64,000 bases of DNA from Bacillus pumilus (GTDB lineage Bacteria; Bacillota; Bacilli; Bacillales; Bacillaceae). The stretch spans positions 124,001-188,000 of the forward strand of contig MKZN01000003.1 in the NCBI GenBank assembly GCA_001938995.1, given 5' to 3'. Below the pieces are notes generated by a model. The model was not told the origin of the DNA. It saw only the letters and a list, made by a program, of their open reading frames with translations, and did not search any database. A program made the position numbers and the translations under genes. How positions within the stretch are numbered: the first letter of the stretch is position 1; the number at the start of each line of letters is the position of its first letter. This document shows positions 38,803 to 48,814 of this stretch, piece after piece.

Positions 38803-39741
38803 ATGGCAAACAAGCGTAAAAAAGTATCTGTCATCGGAGCGGGCTTTACTGGAGCAACAACTGCATTTCTAACTGCACAAAAAGAACTAGCGGATGTCGT
38901 ATTAGTCGACATTCCGCAACTTAAGAACCCAACAAAAGGGAAAGCACTTGATATGCTTGAAGCAAGCCCTGTACAAGGTTTTGATGCGAACATTACTGGA
39001 ACTTCTAACTACGAAGATACAGCCGGTTCTGATGTTGTGGTCATTACGGCAGGAATCGCAAGAAAGCCGGGAATGAGCCGTGACGACCTCGTGTCAACAA
39101 ATGAAAAAATCATGCGCAGTGTGACACGCGAAATCGTCAAGTATTCTCCAGAAACAATCATTGTTGTCTTAACGAACCCTGTTGATGCAATGACATATGC
39201 CGCTTATAAAGAATCAGGATTACCAAAAGAACGAGTCATCGGACAATCTGGCATTCTTGATACAGCACGTTTCCGTACGTTCGTTGCCCAAGAATTAAAC
39301 TTATCTGTCAAAGATGTGACAGGCTTTGTTCTTGGTGGACATGGCGATGACATGGTTCCGCTTGTTCGTTATTCTTATGCAGGCGGTATCCCGCTTGAAA
39401 CATTGATTCCAAAAGATCGCATCGACGCGATTGTCGAAAGAACAAGAAAAGGCGGCGGCGAAATCGTGAACCTATTAGGTAACGGTAGTGCGTATTATGC
39501 GCCTGCTGCTTCACTTGTTGAGATGGTCGAGGCGATTTTAAAAGATCAGCGCCGAGTCATGCCGACGATTGCGTACCTTGAAGGTGAATATGGCTATGAA
39601 GGAATTTACCTAGGCGTTCCAACAATCGTAGGTGGTAACGGTCTTGAGCAAATCATTGAGCTTGAGTTAACAGAAGAAGAGAGAAGTCAGCTTGATCGCT
39701 CTGTTGAATCTGTTAAAAACGTTATGAAAGTATTATCTTAA
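38803..39741 (+). CDS. mdh: Malate dehydrogenase Mdh
   Basis: Interconverts malate and oxaloacetate with NAD. LDH-like type: nucleotide-binding G-A-G-F-T-G-A-T (about 11-18), substrate Arg in [10 protein letters not shown], and the catalytic His in G-G-H-G-D-D-M-V-P. 312 aa, as in B. subtilis. AAAGGGGA precedes the ATG. Last gene of citZ-icd-mdh, followed by a terminator. Confidence 0.97.
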   Translation: MANKRKKVSVIGAGFTGATTAFLTAQKELADVVLVDIPQLKNPTKGKALDMLEASPVQGFDANITGTSNYEDTAGSDVVVITAGIARKPGMSRDDLVSTNEKIMRSVTREIVKYSPETIIVVLTNPVDAMTYAAYKESGLPKERVIGQSGILDTARFRTFVAQELNLSVKDVTGFVLGGHGDDMVPLVRYSYAGGIPLETLIPKDRIDAIVERTRKGGGEIVNLLGNGSAYYAPAASLVEMVEAILKDQRRVMPTIAYLEGEYGYEGIYLGVPTIVGGNGLEQIIELELTEEERSQLDRSVESVKNVMKVLS

Positions 39742-39753
39742 TATGATAAAAAT

Positions 39754-39786
39754 AGAAGGCTTCTCTTGAGAGAGGCCTTCTTTTTG
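39754..39786 (+). terminator. Terminator of citZ-icd-mdh
   Basis: GAAGGC-TTCTC / GAGAG-GCCTTC stem with a TTGA loop and a T-run. Confidence 0.9.
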
Positions 39787-39929
39787 TTTACAAAATCCAA
39801 CTTGTCGAATTTTTAAATTGTTCTCTTGTTAAGCTTTCGTTAAAATGAAGTAGAAAGCATGACTTCTCGCTTTTCACATAAGATACAAAAAATACGGATG
39901 TAGGGGAAATCACTAATTGGAGGCACAAC

Positions 39930-40658
39930 ATGAATAAAAAAATATTAGTTGTGGATGATGAAGAATCGATTGTAACACTTCTTAGCTATAACCTTGAAAG
40001 AGCGGGCTATGATGTCGTTACAGCAAGAGACGGGGAAGAAGCGCTTGAAAAAGCAGCGAGTGAGCAGCCTGACCTCATTGTCTTAGACTTAATGCTTCCG
40101 AAAATGGATGGCATTGAAGTGTGCAAACAACTGAGAATTCAAAAAATGATGTTCCCTATTTTAATGCTGACAGCAAAGGACGATGAGTTTGATAAGGTGC
40201 TTGGGCTAGAACTTGGAGCCGATGATTACATGACCAAACCATTCAGTCCTAGAGAAGTTGGCGCTCGTGTCAAAGCCATTTTACGGAGAGCGCAGCAATC
40301 GCATCCAGTCCCTTCCCAGGAGGAGAAGGAAGAGGTCATAGCAGATCAGATCAAAATTGGTGAATTGCGCATCTTGCCTGAACATTATGAAGTTTATTTC
40401 CAAGAAGAACGCTTAGAGCTGACACCAAAGGAATTTGAACTGCTGCTCTACTTAGCAAAGCATAAAGGCCGTGTCCTCACACGTGACCTCTTATTAAGTG
40501 CTGTGTGGAATTATGACTTTGCAGGTGATACGCGTATTGTTGATGTACATATCAGCCACTTGCGTGACAAAATTGAACAGAACTCGAAAAAACCAACATA
40601 CATTAAAACGATTCGCGGCTTAGGCTACAAATTGGAGGAGCCAAAGACAAATGAGTAG
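39930..40658 (+). CDS. phoP: Phosphate response regulator PhoP
   Basis: OmpR-family regulator that controls alkaline phosphatase, phosphate transport and wall teichoic acid genes under phosphate limitation. Receiver domain with D9-D10 pocket and phospho-acceptor Asp53 (L-D-L-M-L-P-K-M-D-G). The C-terminal winged helix includes V-D-V-H-I-S-H-L-R-D-K-I. 242 aa. TTGGAGG precedes the ATG. Upstream, TTAAGC and TTAAAA 11 bp apart (39828-39844) resemble part of a PhoP-binding repeat, in keeping with autoregulation; this is weak evidence. Overlaps phoR by 8 bp. Confidence 0.95.
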   Translation: MNKKILVVDDEESIVTLLSYNLERAGYDVVTARDGEEALEKAASEQPDLIVLDLMLPKMDGIEVCKQLRIQKMMFPILMLTAKDDEFDKVLGLELGADDYMTKPFSPREVGARVKAILRRAQQSHPVPSQEEKEEVIADQIKIGELRILPEHYEVYFQEERLELTPKEFELLLYLAKHKGRVLTRDLLLSAVWNYDFAGDTRIVDVHISHLRDKIEQNSKKPTYIKTIRGLGYKLEEPKTNE

Positions 40659-42390
40659 GATTAGAACCCGTCTGTTTTCTGGGCTTGTTTTTCTCCTTTT
40701 TATTGTTTTTGTGGGACTAGGGGTTTTTTTAGATCACATGTTTCACGTTTTCTATGAAACAAAATTAACAGAACGAATGGAAAAAGAATCGAGCTTTCTC
40801 CTATCTTCGATCAATGGGGATGATCTTGAGGCAAAGCAAAATGAGGAGACACTTGACAAAGCAAAACAGCTTCTCGATATGAATGCGTCGATTGTAGACC
40901 CTAACGGAAAGATCATACATACAACAGGTCAAGCAGGACAAAAAGCGATCAATCAAAACATGCTAAAACAAAATCGTATCCAAAAAGGGATGGTCATTGA
41001 TGATCAACAGGATGCCTTATTTCATTATGTAGTTCCTATCATGAAACAAAGCGAACCGGCGGGATATCTTTTTCTACAAGCTTCCTTTCAGCCTTTAAAT
41101 GAAATAGACAGTCAGCTCTGGCTCGCTCTGGCCTTTTGTCTCGGAACTGCTGTCATCATTATCGTCTTCTTTGGTTACCGAATGTCGATGAAGTATGTAA
41201 AACCAATCGATTATGCGACAAAGGTGGCAAAGCAGCTCGAACGCGGTAATTATGATACGAATAATTATGAAGAGTTGATCATTGAAACAAGTGAACTCAA
41301 TACCTCCATGAAGCGACTTGCAGAAAGTCTTCAAGAAATGACCAGTGTTGGTGAAATGCAAAGGGATCGCCTTCAAACGGTCATCGAAAACATTGGAGCT
41401 GGGATTATTCTGATTGATAAGATGGGATATATCAATCTCGTCAATCGCACATTCCGTAAACAATTTAAAGTACAAAAGCACATCTACATGCACAAGTTGT
41501 ATCATGAATCGTTTACACATGAAGAGATTATTGAATTGATAGACGAAATCTTTATGACAGAAACCAAAGTCCGGAAATTTCTTCGTCTTGCCGTAGAGAT
41601 TGAGCGCCGTCATTTCCAAGTCGATGGTGTCCCGATTTTAAGTACTGACGATGAATGGAAAGGGATTGTCCTAGTGTTTCATGATGTGACGGAAACAAAG
41701 CAATTAGAACAGATGCGAAAAGACTTTGTCGCCAACGTGTCGCATGAATTAAAAACACCCATTACGTCCATTAAAGGGTTTTCCGAAACACTTCTTGATG
41801 GAGCGATAGATGACAAAAAGGCGCTCACGGATTTCCTCTCCATCATCCTAAAAGAGAGTGTTCGTTTAGAAACACTCATTCAAGATTTATTAGATCTCTC
41901 TAAAATTGAACAGCAGCACTTTAAGCTGAATATCCAACAAGCAAACGCAACAGAAATCATCCAAGAGATAGAAATCTTACTAAAACATAAAGTCGCGGAA
42001 AAAGGGGTTCAATTGCACATTCGTGTCCCGAAGGAACCGGTTTATGTCTTGGCTGATCCGCTGAGATTAAAGCAGATTTTCCTGAATCTCGTCAACAATG
42101 CACTCACTTATACGCCAGAGGGTGGAAGTGTGACCATTAGAGCGAGATTACGGAACGAAGGCTATGAATTTGATGTGGCAGATACAGGCATCGGAATGAA
42201 AAAAAGTGAGATCCCAAGAATTTTCGAGAGATTCTATCGAATTGATAGAGATAGAAGCAGGAATTCAGGTGGTACAGGGCTTGGACTTGCGATCGTGAAA
42301 CATCTTGTCGAAGCACATGGAGGAACGATCTCTGTTCGTAGTAAACAAGGCAGAGGGACGACATTTACAGTCAGTTTGAAATCAAAATAG
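40651..42390 (+). CDS. phoR: Phosphate sensor histidine kinase PhoR
   Basis: Membrane kinase and phosphatase for PhoP. Transmembrane helices at about residues 8-29 and 151-172 flank an extracytoplasmic domain. Then come HAMP, a PAS domain (about 245-350), the HisKA helix with phospho-acceptor His365 (N-V-S-H-E-L-K-T-P), and HATPase motifs N-L-V-N-N-A, D-T-G-I-G-M and G-T-G-L-G-L-A-I-V. 579 aa, as in B. subtilis. GGAGGAG inside phoP precedes the ATG. Confidence 0.95.
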   Translation: MSRIRTRLFSGLVFLLFIVFVGLGVFLDHMFHVFYETKLTERMEKESSFLLSSINGDDLEAKQNEETLDKAKQLLDMNASIVDPNGKIIHTTGQAGQKAINQNMLKQNRIQKGMVIDDQQDALFHYVVPIMKQSEPAGYLFLQASFQPLNEIDSQLWLALAFCLGTAVIIIVFFGYRMSMKYVKPIDYATKVAKQLERGNYDTNNYEELIIETSELNTSMKRLAESLQEMTSVGEMQRDRLQTVIENIGAGIILIDKMGYINLVNRTFRKQFKVQKHIYMHKLYHESFTHEEIIELIDEIFMTETKVRKFLRLAVEIERRHFQVDGVPILSTDDEWKGIVLVFHDVTETKQLEQMRKDFVANVSHELKTPITSIKGFSETLLDGAIDDKKALTDFLSIILKESVRLETLIQDLLDLSKIEQQHFKLNIQQANATEIIQEIEILLKHKVAEKGVQLHIRVPKEPVYVLADPLRLKQIFLNLVNNALTYTPEGGSVTIRARLRNEGYEFDVADTGIGMKKSEIPRIFERFYRIDRDRSRNSGGTGLGLAIVKHLVEAHGGTISVRSKQGRGTTFTVSLKSK

Positions 42391-42507
42391 AGAAAAAAGG
42401 AAACAGACGCCAAAATTTACATGATCTTTACAATGAATTCATGATTTGTTAACCAATCATTGGTAGGATGAATAGGAACCCCTTCATCCAAGGAGCCAAT
42501 TATGGAA

Positions 42508-42541
42508 GGACGAAAACACTTGTTGTTTTCGTCCCTTTTTT
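42508..42541 (+). terminator. Terminator of phoPR
   Basis: An 11-bp perfect stem GGACGAAAACA/TGTTTTCGTCC and a T6 tail. A weaker upstream hairpin GGATGAA/TTCATCC (42467-42490) has no T-run. Confidence 0.93.
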
Positions 42542-42645
42542 ATGTAGGTCCGTCTATTTTCTTTTCAAAATGAACTTTGATAAAATGGAGATACGAAGTC
42601 TTAAAGAGACGGCTGAGCTGGCTCGGTCGATGGAGGATTAAAATG

Positions 42646-45285
42646 ATGACAGACAAAAAGAAATTAGTACTTGTGGACGGAAACAGTCTCGCGTATCGAG
42701 CGTTTTTTGCTTTACCCCTATTATCAAATGATAAAGGTGTACATACAAATGCCATTTATGGCTTTGCGATGATCTTAATGAAGATGTTGGAGGACGAGAA
42801 GCCAACACATATGCTTGTGGCGTTTGATGCGGGAAAAACAACCTTCCGTCACGAGACATTTAAAGAATATAAAGGCGGAAGACAAAAAACGCCGCAAGAG
42901 CTATCGGAACAAATGCCATTTATTCGTGAATTACTAGATGCCTATAGCGTCAAAAGGTATGAGCTTCCTCAATATGAAGCGGATGATATTATCGGAACAT
43001 TAGCTGTTGAGGCAGAAAAAGAAGGATTTGAAGTCAAAATTTTCTCAGGAGATAAAGACTTAACACAGCTCTCAACAGATCATACAACAGTTGCTATCAC
43101 CAAAAAAGGAATTACAGAAGTAGAATACTACACACCGGCACATATTGAAGAGAAATATGGGCTTCGTCCAGATCAAATCATCGATATGAAAGGATTAATG
43201 GGTGATGCCTCAGATAATATCCCAGGTGTGCCTGGTGTTGGTGAAAAAACAGCGATTAAATTGTTAAAGCAATTTGAAACGGTTGAAAATCTGCTTGAAC
43301 ATATTGAAGAAGTCAGCGGTAAAAAGCTAAAAGAAAAACTAGAGGAACATAAAGACCAAGCCGTGATGAGTAAAAAGCTAGCGACCATTCATATAGAAGC
43401 CCCCATTGATGTGTCTAGTAAAGATCTCGCATATGAAGGCCCTCATATGGACCAGGTGATCACTCTTTACAAGGAGCTAGGTTTCCAAACATTACTAGAA
43501 CGTCTAGGAGAAGCCCCAGAAACAAGTGAACAGGTCGAAGTTGAAGCTGTAGACGTCGAAAAAATTACAGATGTAACAGATGACATGCTGACCAATCATG
43601 CCGCGCTTGTGGTAGAACAGCTAGGCGATAATTATCATGAAGCAGATTTAATTGGTTTTGCGATTCACAATGAACATGGTGCCTTTTTTATCACAAAAGA
43701 AGACGCACTCCAATCAGAAGCGTTTCAACAATGGGCGCAGGATGAAACGAAGAAGAAATGGGTATTCGATTCAAAAAGAGCTGTCGTCGCTCTCAGGTGG
43801 CACGATATCGATCTAAGAGGTGTGGAATACGATGTATTGCTTGCTTCTTATGTTGTAAACCCGCAGAAATCTTATGAGGACGTTGCCAGTGTTGCGAAGG
43901 AATATGGTTTGCATATTGCCTATTCAGATGAAAAAGTGTACGGAAAAGGAGCAAAGCAAGCCATTCCAAATGAAGACGAGCTCAAAGATCATCTTGGACG
44001 CAAAGCAGCAGCAATCTCTGCGCTGCATGATCTAACACTAGAAGCATTAGAAACAAATGATCAGCATGAACTATACGAAGATTTAGAACTGCCACTGGCG
44101 TTAATCTTAGGTGAAATGGAATCTCTCGGTGTGAAAGTCGATGTTGAGCGACTTGAGAAGATGGGCGAAGAATTAACAAAGAAGCTAAAGGAATATGAAA
44201 AAACGATTCACCGTTTAGCAGGAGAAACGTTTAATATCAATTCACCTAAACAGCTCGGGGTGATTCTGTTTGAAAAATTAGGTCTGCCTATCATTAAAAA
44301 GACAAAAACAGGCTATTCAACGTCTGCAGACGTACTTGAAAAGCTGGAAGACAAGCATGAGATTATTCGTTCTATTCTGCATTACCGCCAAATTGGGAAA
44401 CTGCAATCTACCTACGTCGAAGGCTTAAGAAAGGTGACACGCAAAGATACGCATAAAGTGCATACGAGATTTAATCAGGCGCTCACCCAAACAGGCCGAC
44501 TAAGTTCGACGGATCCGAACTTGCAAAATATCCCTATTCGTTTGGAGGAAGGACGAAAAATTCGTCAAGCCTTTGTTCCGTCAAAAGAAGGCTGGCTCAT
44601 GTTTGCAGCTGACTATTCTCAAATCGAGCTGCGTGTGCTCGCTCATATTTCTCAAGATGAGAATTTGATCGACGCATTTACGCAGGATATGGATATTCAT
44701 ACAAAAACAGCAATGGATGTGTTCCACGTATCTGAAGATGAAGTGACTTCATCTATGAGAAGGCAGGCGAAGGCTGTCAATTTTGGGATTGTCTATGGAA
44801 TTAGTGATTATGGACTTTCTCAAAACCTTGGCATTACTAGAAAAGAAGCAGCAGCGTTTATCGAACGTTATTTAACAAGCTTCAAAGGCGTCAAAACCTA
44901 TATGGAAGAGATCGTGCAGGAAGCGAAACAAAAAGGGTATGTCACCACGCTTTTAAAACGCAGACGATATATTCCTGATATCACAAGCCGTAATTTTAAT
45001 ATCAAAAGCTTTGCGGAAAGAACAGCGATGAACACACCCATTCAAGGCAGTGCTGCAGACATCATTAAAAAAGCAATGATCGATATGGCGCGGAAGCTGA
45101 AGGAAGAGAACTTACAAGCAAACCTTCTATTACAAGTGCACGATGAACTCATCTTCGAAGCACCTAAAGAAGAAATCGCTATCCTCGAAAAAATCGTTCC
45201 TGAGGTCATGGAACATGCACTTCAGCTCGATGTGCCGCTTAAAGTCGATTTTTCTTCAGGTCCATCGTGGTATGACGCAAAATAA
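42646..45285 (+). CDS. polA: DNA polymerase I PolA
   Basis: Repair polymerase that removes RNA primers and fills gaps. The 5'-nuclease domain (about 1-290) has the D-G-N-S-L-A-Y-R-A-F-F and E-A-D-D-I-I-G motifs. The central 3'-5' exonuclease-like domain lacks the D-x-E pair, as in other Bacillus PolA, so proofreading is absent. The polymerase domain has motif A D-Y-S-Q-I-E-L-R, motif B R-R-Q-A-K-A-V-N-F-G-I-V-Y-G and motif C Q-V-H-D-E-L. The second of two tandem ATGs is chosen, behind TGGAGG with 9-nt spacing; 879 aa. First gene of polA-mutM-ytaF-coaE. Confidence 0.97.
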   Translation: MTDKKKLVLVDGNSLAYRAFFALPLLSNDKGVHTNAIYGFAMILMKMLEDEKPTHMLVAFDAGKTTFRHETFKEYKGGRQKTPQELSEQMPFIRELLDAYSVKRYELPQYEADDIIGTLAVEAEKEGFEVKIFSGDKDLTQLSTDHTTVAITKKGITEVEYYTPAHIEEKYGLRPDQIIDMKGLMGDASDNIPGVPGVGEKTAIKLLKQFETVENLLEHIEEVSGKKLKEKLEEHKDQAVMSKKLATIHIEAPIDVSSKDLAYEGPHMDQVITLYKELGFQTLLERLGEAPETSEQVEVEAVDVEKITDVTDDMLTNHAALVVEQLGDNYHEADLIGFAIHNEHGAFFITKEDALQSEAFQQWAQDETKKKWVFDSKRAVVALRWHDIDLRGVEYDVLLASYVVNPQKSYEDVASVAKEYGLHIAYSDEKVYGKGAKQAIPNEDELKDHLGRKAAAISALHDLTLEALETNDQHELYEDLELPLALILGEMESLGVKVDVERLEKMGEELTKKLKEYEKTIHRLAGETFNINSPKQLGVILFEKLGLPIIKKTKTGYSTSADVLEKLEDKHEIIRSILHYRQIGKLQSTYVEGLRKVTRKDTHKVHTRFNQALTQTGRLSSTDPNLQNIPIRLEEGRKIRQAFVPSKEGWLMFAADYSQIELRVLAHISQDENLIDAFTQDMDIHTKTAMDVFHVSEDEVTSSMRRQAKAVNFGIVYGISDYGLSQNLGITRKEAAAFIERYLTSFKGVKTYMEEIVQEAKQKGYVTTLLKRRRYIPDITSRNFNIKSFAERTAMNTPIQGSAADIIKKAMIDMARKLKEENLQANLLLQVHDELIFEAPKEEIAILEKIVPEVMEHALQLDVPLKVDFSSGPSWYDAK

Positions 45286-45311
45286 AAAGAGAGAGAAAAG
45301 GAGCGGGGAGC

Positions 45312-46142
45312 ATGCCGGAATTACCAGAAGTCGAAACCGTCCGGCGCACTCTTAAGCGGTTAGTCAAAGGAAAAACGATTGAAACGGTCGATATCAAATG
45401 GCCAAATATCATCAAACGTCCTGGGGAACCGGAGGAGTTCGCAAGAATGTTAGTCGGAGAAACCATACAGACCATTGAAAGAAGAGGGAAGTTCTTACTC
45501 TTTCATTTAGATCACTATGTGATGGTCTCCCATTTAAGGATGGAAGGAAAATACCATGTACATGACGCGCATGAGCCTTATGATAAACACGTACACGTTG
45601 TTTTTAAGTTTACAGATGGTACCGAGCTTCGGTACCATGATGTGCGTAAATTTGGCACGATGCATTTGTTCCCGCCCGGTGAGGAAGAAAAAGAGTTGCC
45701 GCTCTCACAGCTAGGGCTCGAGCCTTTTTCTAAGCAATTCACACCGGAGTATTTATGGGAGCGTTTGAAAAAAACATCCCGTGTCGTCAAAACGGCTTTG
45801 CTTGATCAAAAAATTGTTGTAGGGCTTGGCAATATTTATGTGGATGAAGTCCTCTTTAAGTCAGGCATTCACCCAGAAACAAAAGCCCACAAGCTCAGCC
45901 TAGAGTCCTGCCAGGTGCTACACAAACATATCATTGACACGCTTCAAGTGGCAGTTGATGCAGGAGGAAGTACGATTCGTTCTTATATCAATTCACAAGG
46001 AGACATTGGCACATTTCAGTTACAGCTTCTTGTATATGACCGGCGGGGAGAGCCTTGCCAAACATGCGGAAGTATCATTGAGAAAACAGTTGTTGGAGGA
46101 CGTGGTACTCATTTTTGTGTGACCTGTCAAAAACGACCTTAA
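45312..46142 (+). CDS. mutM: Formamidopyrimidine-DNA glycosylase MutM
   Basis: Excises 8-oxoguanine and formamidopyrimidines and nicks the abasic site. The N-terminal catalytic Pro2-Glu3 (M-P-E-L-P-E-V-E) is exact. The helix-two-turn-helix region is followed by a C-terminal zinc finger C-x2-C...C-x2-C (about 247-270). 276 aa. AGGAGCGGGG precedes the ATG, 26 bp after polA, so repair synthesis and base excision are coexpressed. Confidence 0.97.
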   Translation: MPELPEVETVRRTLKRLVKGKTIETVDIKWPNIIKRPGEPEEFARMLVGETIQTIERRGKFLLFHLDHYVMVSHLRMEGKYHVHDAHEPYDKHVHVVFKFTDGTELRYHDVRKFGTMHLFPPGEEEKELPLSQLGLEPFSKQFTPEYLWERLKKTSRVVKTALLDQKIVVGLGNIYVDEVLFKSGIHPETKAHKLSLESCQVLHKHIIDTLQVAVDAGGSTIRSYINSQGDIGTFQLQLLVYDRRGEPCQTCGSIIEKTVVGGRGTHFCVTCQKRP

Positions 46143-46319
46143 TGAAGGTGAGTCATCAGCATGCTTCCTTTTTGCCATGCATACGATAAAAAACATTCCA
46201 TGTTCAGCAAGGTGTAGACTGACACACAGCCCACCTGCTCTTCATATAGTGAAGGAGAGTCTTAGGACGCCAAGAGACTCTTGATCATCGTTGCATGAAC
46301 AGAAAGGAAGAGTTCAGGT

Positions 46320-46952
46320 ATGATTTCGATTTCACTCCTGTTTTTAGCGATTGCCGTCAGCATCGACAGCTTTTCTGTAGGCTTTACGTACGGTCTTCGT
46401 AAAATGAGAATACCATTTAAAGCCATTGTTATTATTGCTTGTTGTTCAGGGATTGTGCTGCTGATTTCCATGCTGATTGGCGGCCTGCTTACAACATTCC
46501 TCCCTGTCTCCGTGACAGATAAATTAGGTGGAGGCATTTTGATCGCGATTGGACTTTGGGTTTTATATCAATTTTACAAACCGACGAAAGAGCGTGACTT
46601 GCTCCTTCATGAGAAAACATTGCTCAATGTAGAAGTGCAGTCTCTTGGGCTTGTCATTCAAATTTTACGAAAACCTACAAGTGCAGACATTGACCGCTCG
46701 GGTACGATCAATGGCATGGAAGCGGTGCTCCTAGGGATTGCTTTATCGATTGATGCTTTCGGCGCAGGAATTGGTGCGGCGATTCTAGGTTTTTCTCCCA
46801 TCGTGATGAGTATCACGGTGGCGGTGATGAGTTCACTTTTTGTATGTATGGGACTGCGTGCTGGACATTATTTGGCAAACTGGCGCTGGATCGATAAACT
46901 CGCCTGTTTACCAGGATTGCTGCTCATTCTCATTGGAGTATGGAAGCTGTAA
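46320..46952 (+). CDS. ytaF: Sporulation membrane protein YtaF (MntP-like fold)
   Basis: Integral membrane protein related to the MntP/DUF204 manganese efflux family and annotated as a sporulation protein. Six hydrophobic helices; two repeats each contain an A-x-S-I-D-S/A-F motif (about residues 12-18 and 140-146), typical of the duplicated cation-binding site. 210 aa. AAAGGAAGAG precedes the ATG. The stop codon TAA overlaps the coaE ribosome site. Metal transport is possible but not demonstrated by the sequence alone. Confidence 0.85.
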   Translation: MISISLLFLAIAVSIDSFSVGFTYGLRKMRIPFKAIVIIACCSGIVLLISMLIGGLLTTFLPVSVTDKLGGGILIAIGLWVLYQFYKPTKERDLLLHEKTLLNVEVQSLGLVIQILRKPTSADIDRSGTINGMEAVLLGIALSIDAFGAGIGAAILGFSPIVMSITVAVMSSLFVCMGLRAGHYLANWRWIDKLACLPGLLLILIGVWKL

Positions 46953-46965
46953 AGGAGGAAATAGA

Positions 46966-47571
46966 TTGACGCTTGTGATTGGATTAACAGGCGGGATTGC
47001 TAGCGGGAAAAGCACAGTCTCGCATATGATAAAAGAGAAGGGCATTCGGGTCATAGATGCAGATGTCATTGCAAAAGAAGTGGTTGCTCTAGGGAAACCA
47101 GCCCTTCATAAAATCGTTCAAACCTTTGGGGAGGAGGTCCTGCTTCCAAATGGTGAGCTTAACCGTCAACAGCTAGGCACCATCATTTTTTCAGATGATG
47201 AAAAAAGACAGCAACTCAATGCCATTGTTCACCCAGAGGTAAGAAAAGAAATGCTCAAGCAGCGCGACGAAGGAATCGATCAGCAAGACACATTCGTTGT
47301 ACTAGATATCCCGCTCTTATTTGAGAGTCAGCTGGAGAGTTTAGTTGACCGCATCATTGTAGTGTATACAACGCCTGAACTCCAGCTATCACGTCTAATG
47401 AGCCGAAATGGTTTCAGTGAGGAAGATGCATTAAAACGTATTCGTGCGCAGCAGTCTCTCGAGGAGAAATGTAAAAAAGCAGATCGTGTCATTGAAAACA
47501 CAAAAGACTTGGCATATACAAAGAAACAATTACAGAACATATTAAACGAATGGGAACATACAGATGAGTAA
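46966..47571 (+). CDS. coaE: Dephospho-CoA kinase CoaE
   Basis: Phosphorylates dephospho-CoA, the last step of coenzyme A synthesis. P-loop G-G-I-A-S-G-K-S-T (about 9-17), D-A-D in V-I-D-A-D-V-I-A-K, and H-P-E-V-R in the CoA domain are all present. TTG start behind AAAGGAGG, giving 201 aa; the open frame upstream runs antiphase through ytaF. 13 bp after ytaF, so in the polA operon. Confidence 0.95.
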   Translation: MTLVIGLTGGIASGKSTVSHMIKEKGIRVIDADVIAKEVVALGKPALHKIVQTFGEEVLLPNGELNRQQLGTIIFSDDEKRQQLNAIVHPEVRKEMLKQRDEGIDQQDTFVVLDIPLLFESQLESLVDRIIVVYTTPELQLSRLMSRNGFSEEDALKRIRAQQSLEEKCKKADRVIENTKDLAYTKKQLQNILNEWEHTDE

Positions 47572-47598
47572 GAGTACATACATGTACTCTTCTTTTTT
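47571..47598 (+). terminator. Terminator of polA-mutM-ytaF-coaE
   Basis: A 20-bp near-palindrome AGAGTACATACATGTACTCT and a T-rich tail, starting at the stop codon. Confidence 0.88.
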
Positions 47599-47639
47599 TA
47601 TTTCTAATTGAAAAGATCAGCCCTTTTTAGAAAATATAC

Positions 47640-47677
47640 GTTTATATACTGTCAATTATTTTCTAATGTGATATACT
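47640..47677 (+). promoter_or_regulatory. gapB promoter overlapped by CcpN operator
   Basis: CTGTCA (47649-47654), 17 bp, TATACT with an extended TG (47672-47677) form the promoter. TGTGATATACT (47667-47677) matches the CcpN consensus TRTGHYATAYW exactly and covers the -10. A weaker site (8 of 11) lies at 47640-47650. CcpN would shut gapB during glycolysis, as in B. subtilis. Confidence 0.8.
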
Positions 47678-47731
47678 AATTTCATAAATAAATTTATTAA
47701 GTATAACACATAATGAAGGAGTGACCTGTTC

Positions 47732-48754
47732 ATGAAGGTAAAAGCAGCGATCAATGGGTTTGGCAGAATTGGACGCATGGTCTTCAGAAAAGCAATGCTT
47801 GACGATCAAATTCAAATTGTAGCGATTAACGCAAGCTATCCTGCCGAAACGCTTGCACATTTAATTAAATATGATACAAATCATGGACGTTACGCATGTG
47901 ATGTGATGGCAGAAGAAGACGCATTGATTGTAAATGGAAAAAGAGTGCAACTGCTGAATAACAGAGACCCGAAGCAACTGCCATGGGGAGAGCTTGGGAT
48001 TGATATCGTGATAGAAGCAACTGGTAAATTTAATGCAAAAGATCAGGCGATGAGCCATATAGATGCTGGAGCGAAAAAAGTCATTTTAACAGCTCCAGGT
48101 AAAAATGAAGACATTACCATTGTGATGGGTGTGAATGAGGATGATCTTGATCCTGAAAAACATCTCATTATTTCAAACGCATCTTGTACAACAAACTGTT
48201 TAGCTCCTGTCGTCAAGCTGCTAGATGACGAATTTGGCATCGACAACGGTTTAATGACAACTGTTCATGCGTATACAAATGATCAAAAAAATATCGACAA
48301 CCCGCATAAGGATCTTCGCCGGGCAAGAGCGTGTGCCCAGTCCATTATTCCAACAACGACGGGTGCCGCTAAAGCGCTTTCTTTGGTCTTGCCTCACTTA
48401 AAGGATAAACTACATGGGCTTGCACTTCGTGTGCCTGTCTCAAATGTGTCGATGGTTGATCTTGTGGTTGACCTGAAGAAAGATGTGACAGCAGAAGAGG
48501 TAAATGCTGCCTTCTCAAATGCGTCAAAAACATCACTAGCTGGCATATTGGATTATACGGAAGAACCGCTTGTCTCAACAGACTTTAATACAAACCCATA
48601 TTCAGCTGTCGTGGACGGACTGACGACGATGGTCATGGACGGGCGGAAAGTGAAAGTACTGGCATGGTATGATAATGAATGGGGTTATTCATGTAGAGTG
48701 GTTGATCTTGTCAAGTTTGTTGGCTCACAGATGAAAGAGCTGTCTCCTGTTTGA
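47732..48754 (+). CDS. gapB: NADP-preferring glyceraldehyde-3-phosphate dehydrogenase GapB
   Basis: Gluconeogenic GAPDH working from 1,3-bisphosphoglycerate to glyceraldehyde 3-phosphate. N-terminal G-F-G-R-I-G-R binds the dinucleotide; the active-site Cys lies in S-N-A-S-C-T-T-N-C at about residue 152. 340 aa matches GapB rather than GapA (335). GAAGGAG precedes the ATG. Synteny with coaE and speD and the CcpN site confirm the B type. Confidence 0.96.
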   Translation: MKVKAAINGFGRIGRMVFRKAMLDDQIQIVAINASYPAETLAHLIKYDTNHGRYACDVMAEEDALIVNGKRVQLLNNRDPKQLPWGELGIDIVIEATGKFNAKDQAMSHIDAGAKKVILTAPGKNEDITIVMGVNEDDLDPEKHLIISNASCTTNCLAPVVKLLDDEFGIDNGLMTTVHAYTNDQKNIDNPHKDLRRARACAQSIIPTTTGAAKALSLVLPHLKDKLHGLALRVPVSNVSMVDLVVDLKKDVTAEEVNAAFSNASKTSLAGILDYTEEPLVSTDFNTNPYSAVVDGLTTMVMDGRKVKVLAWYDNEWGYSCRVVDLVKFVGSQMKELSPV

Positions 48755-48814
48755 AATGAAGATGACGAACATCCTTTTTCAAGAAATGAGAGAAAACCTC
48801 ACTGAAAACACAGC

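Noticed and set aside
42467-42490. Hairpin GGATGAA/TTCATCC as the phoPR terminator
   Set aside because: It has no T-run; the strong hairpin with T-run at 42508-42541 is the better terminator.
46161-46217. 18-codon ORF with a GAAGGTGAG ribosome site between mutM and ytaF
   Set aside because: Too short and without recognisable similarity; kept out because chance occurrence is likely.
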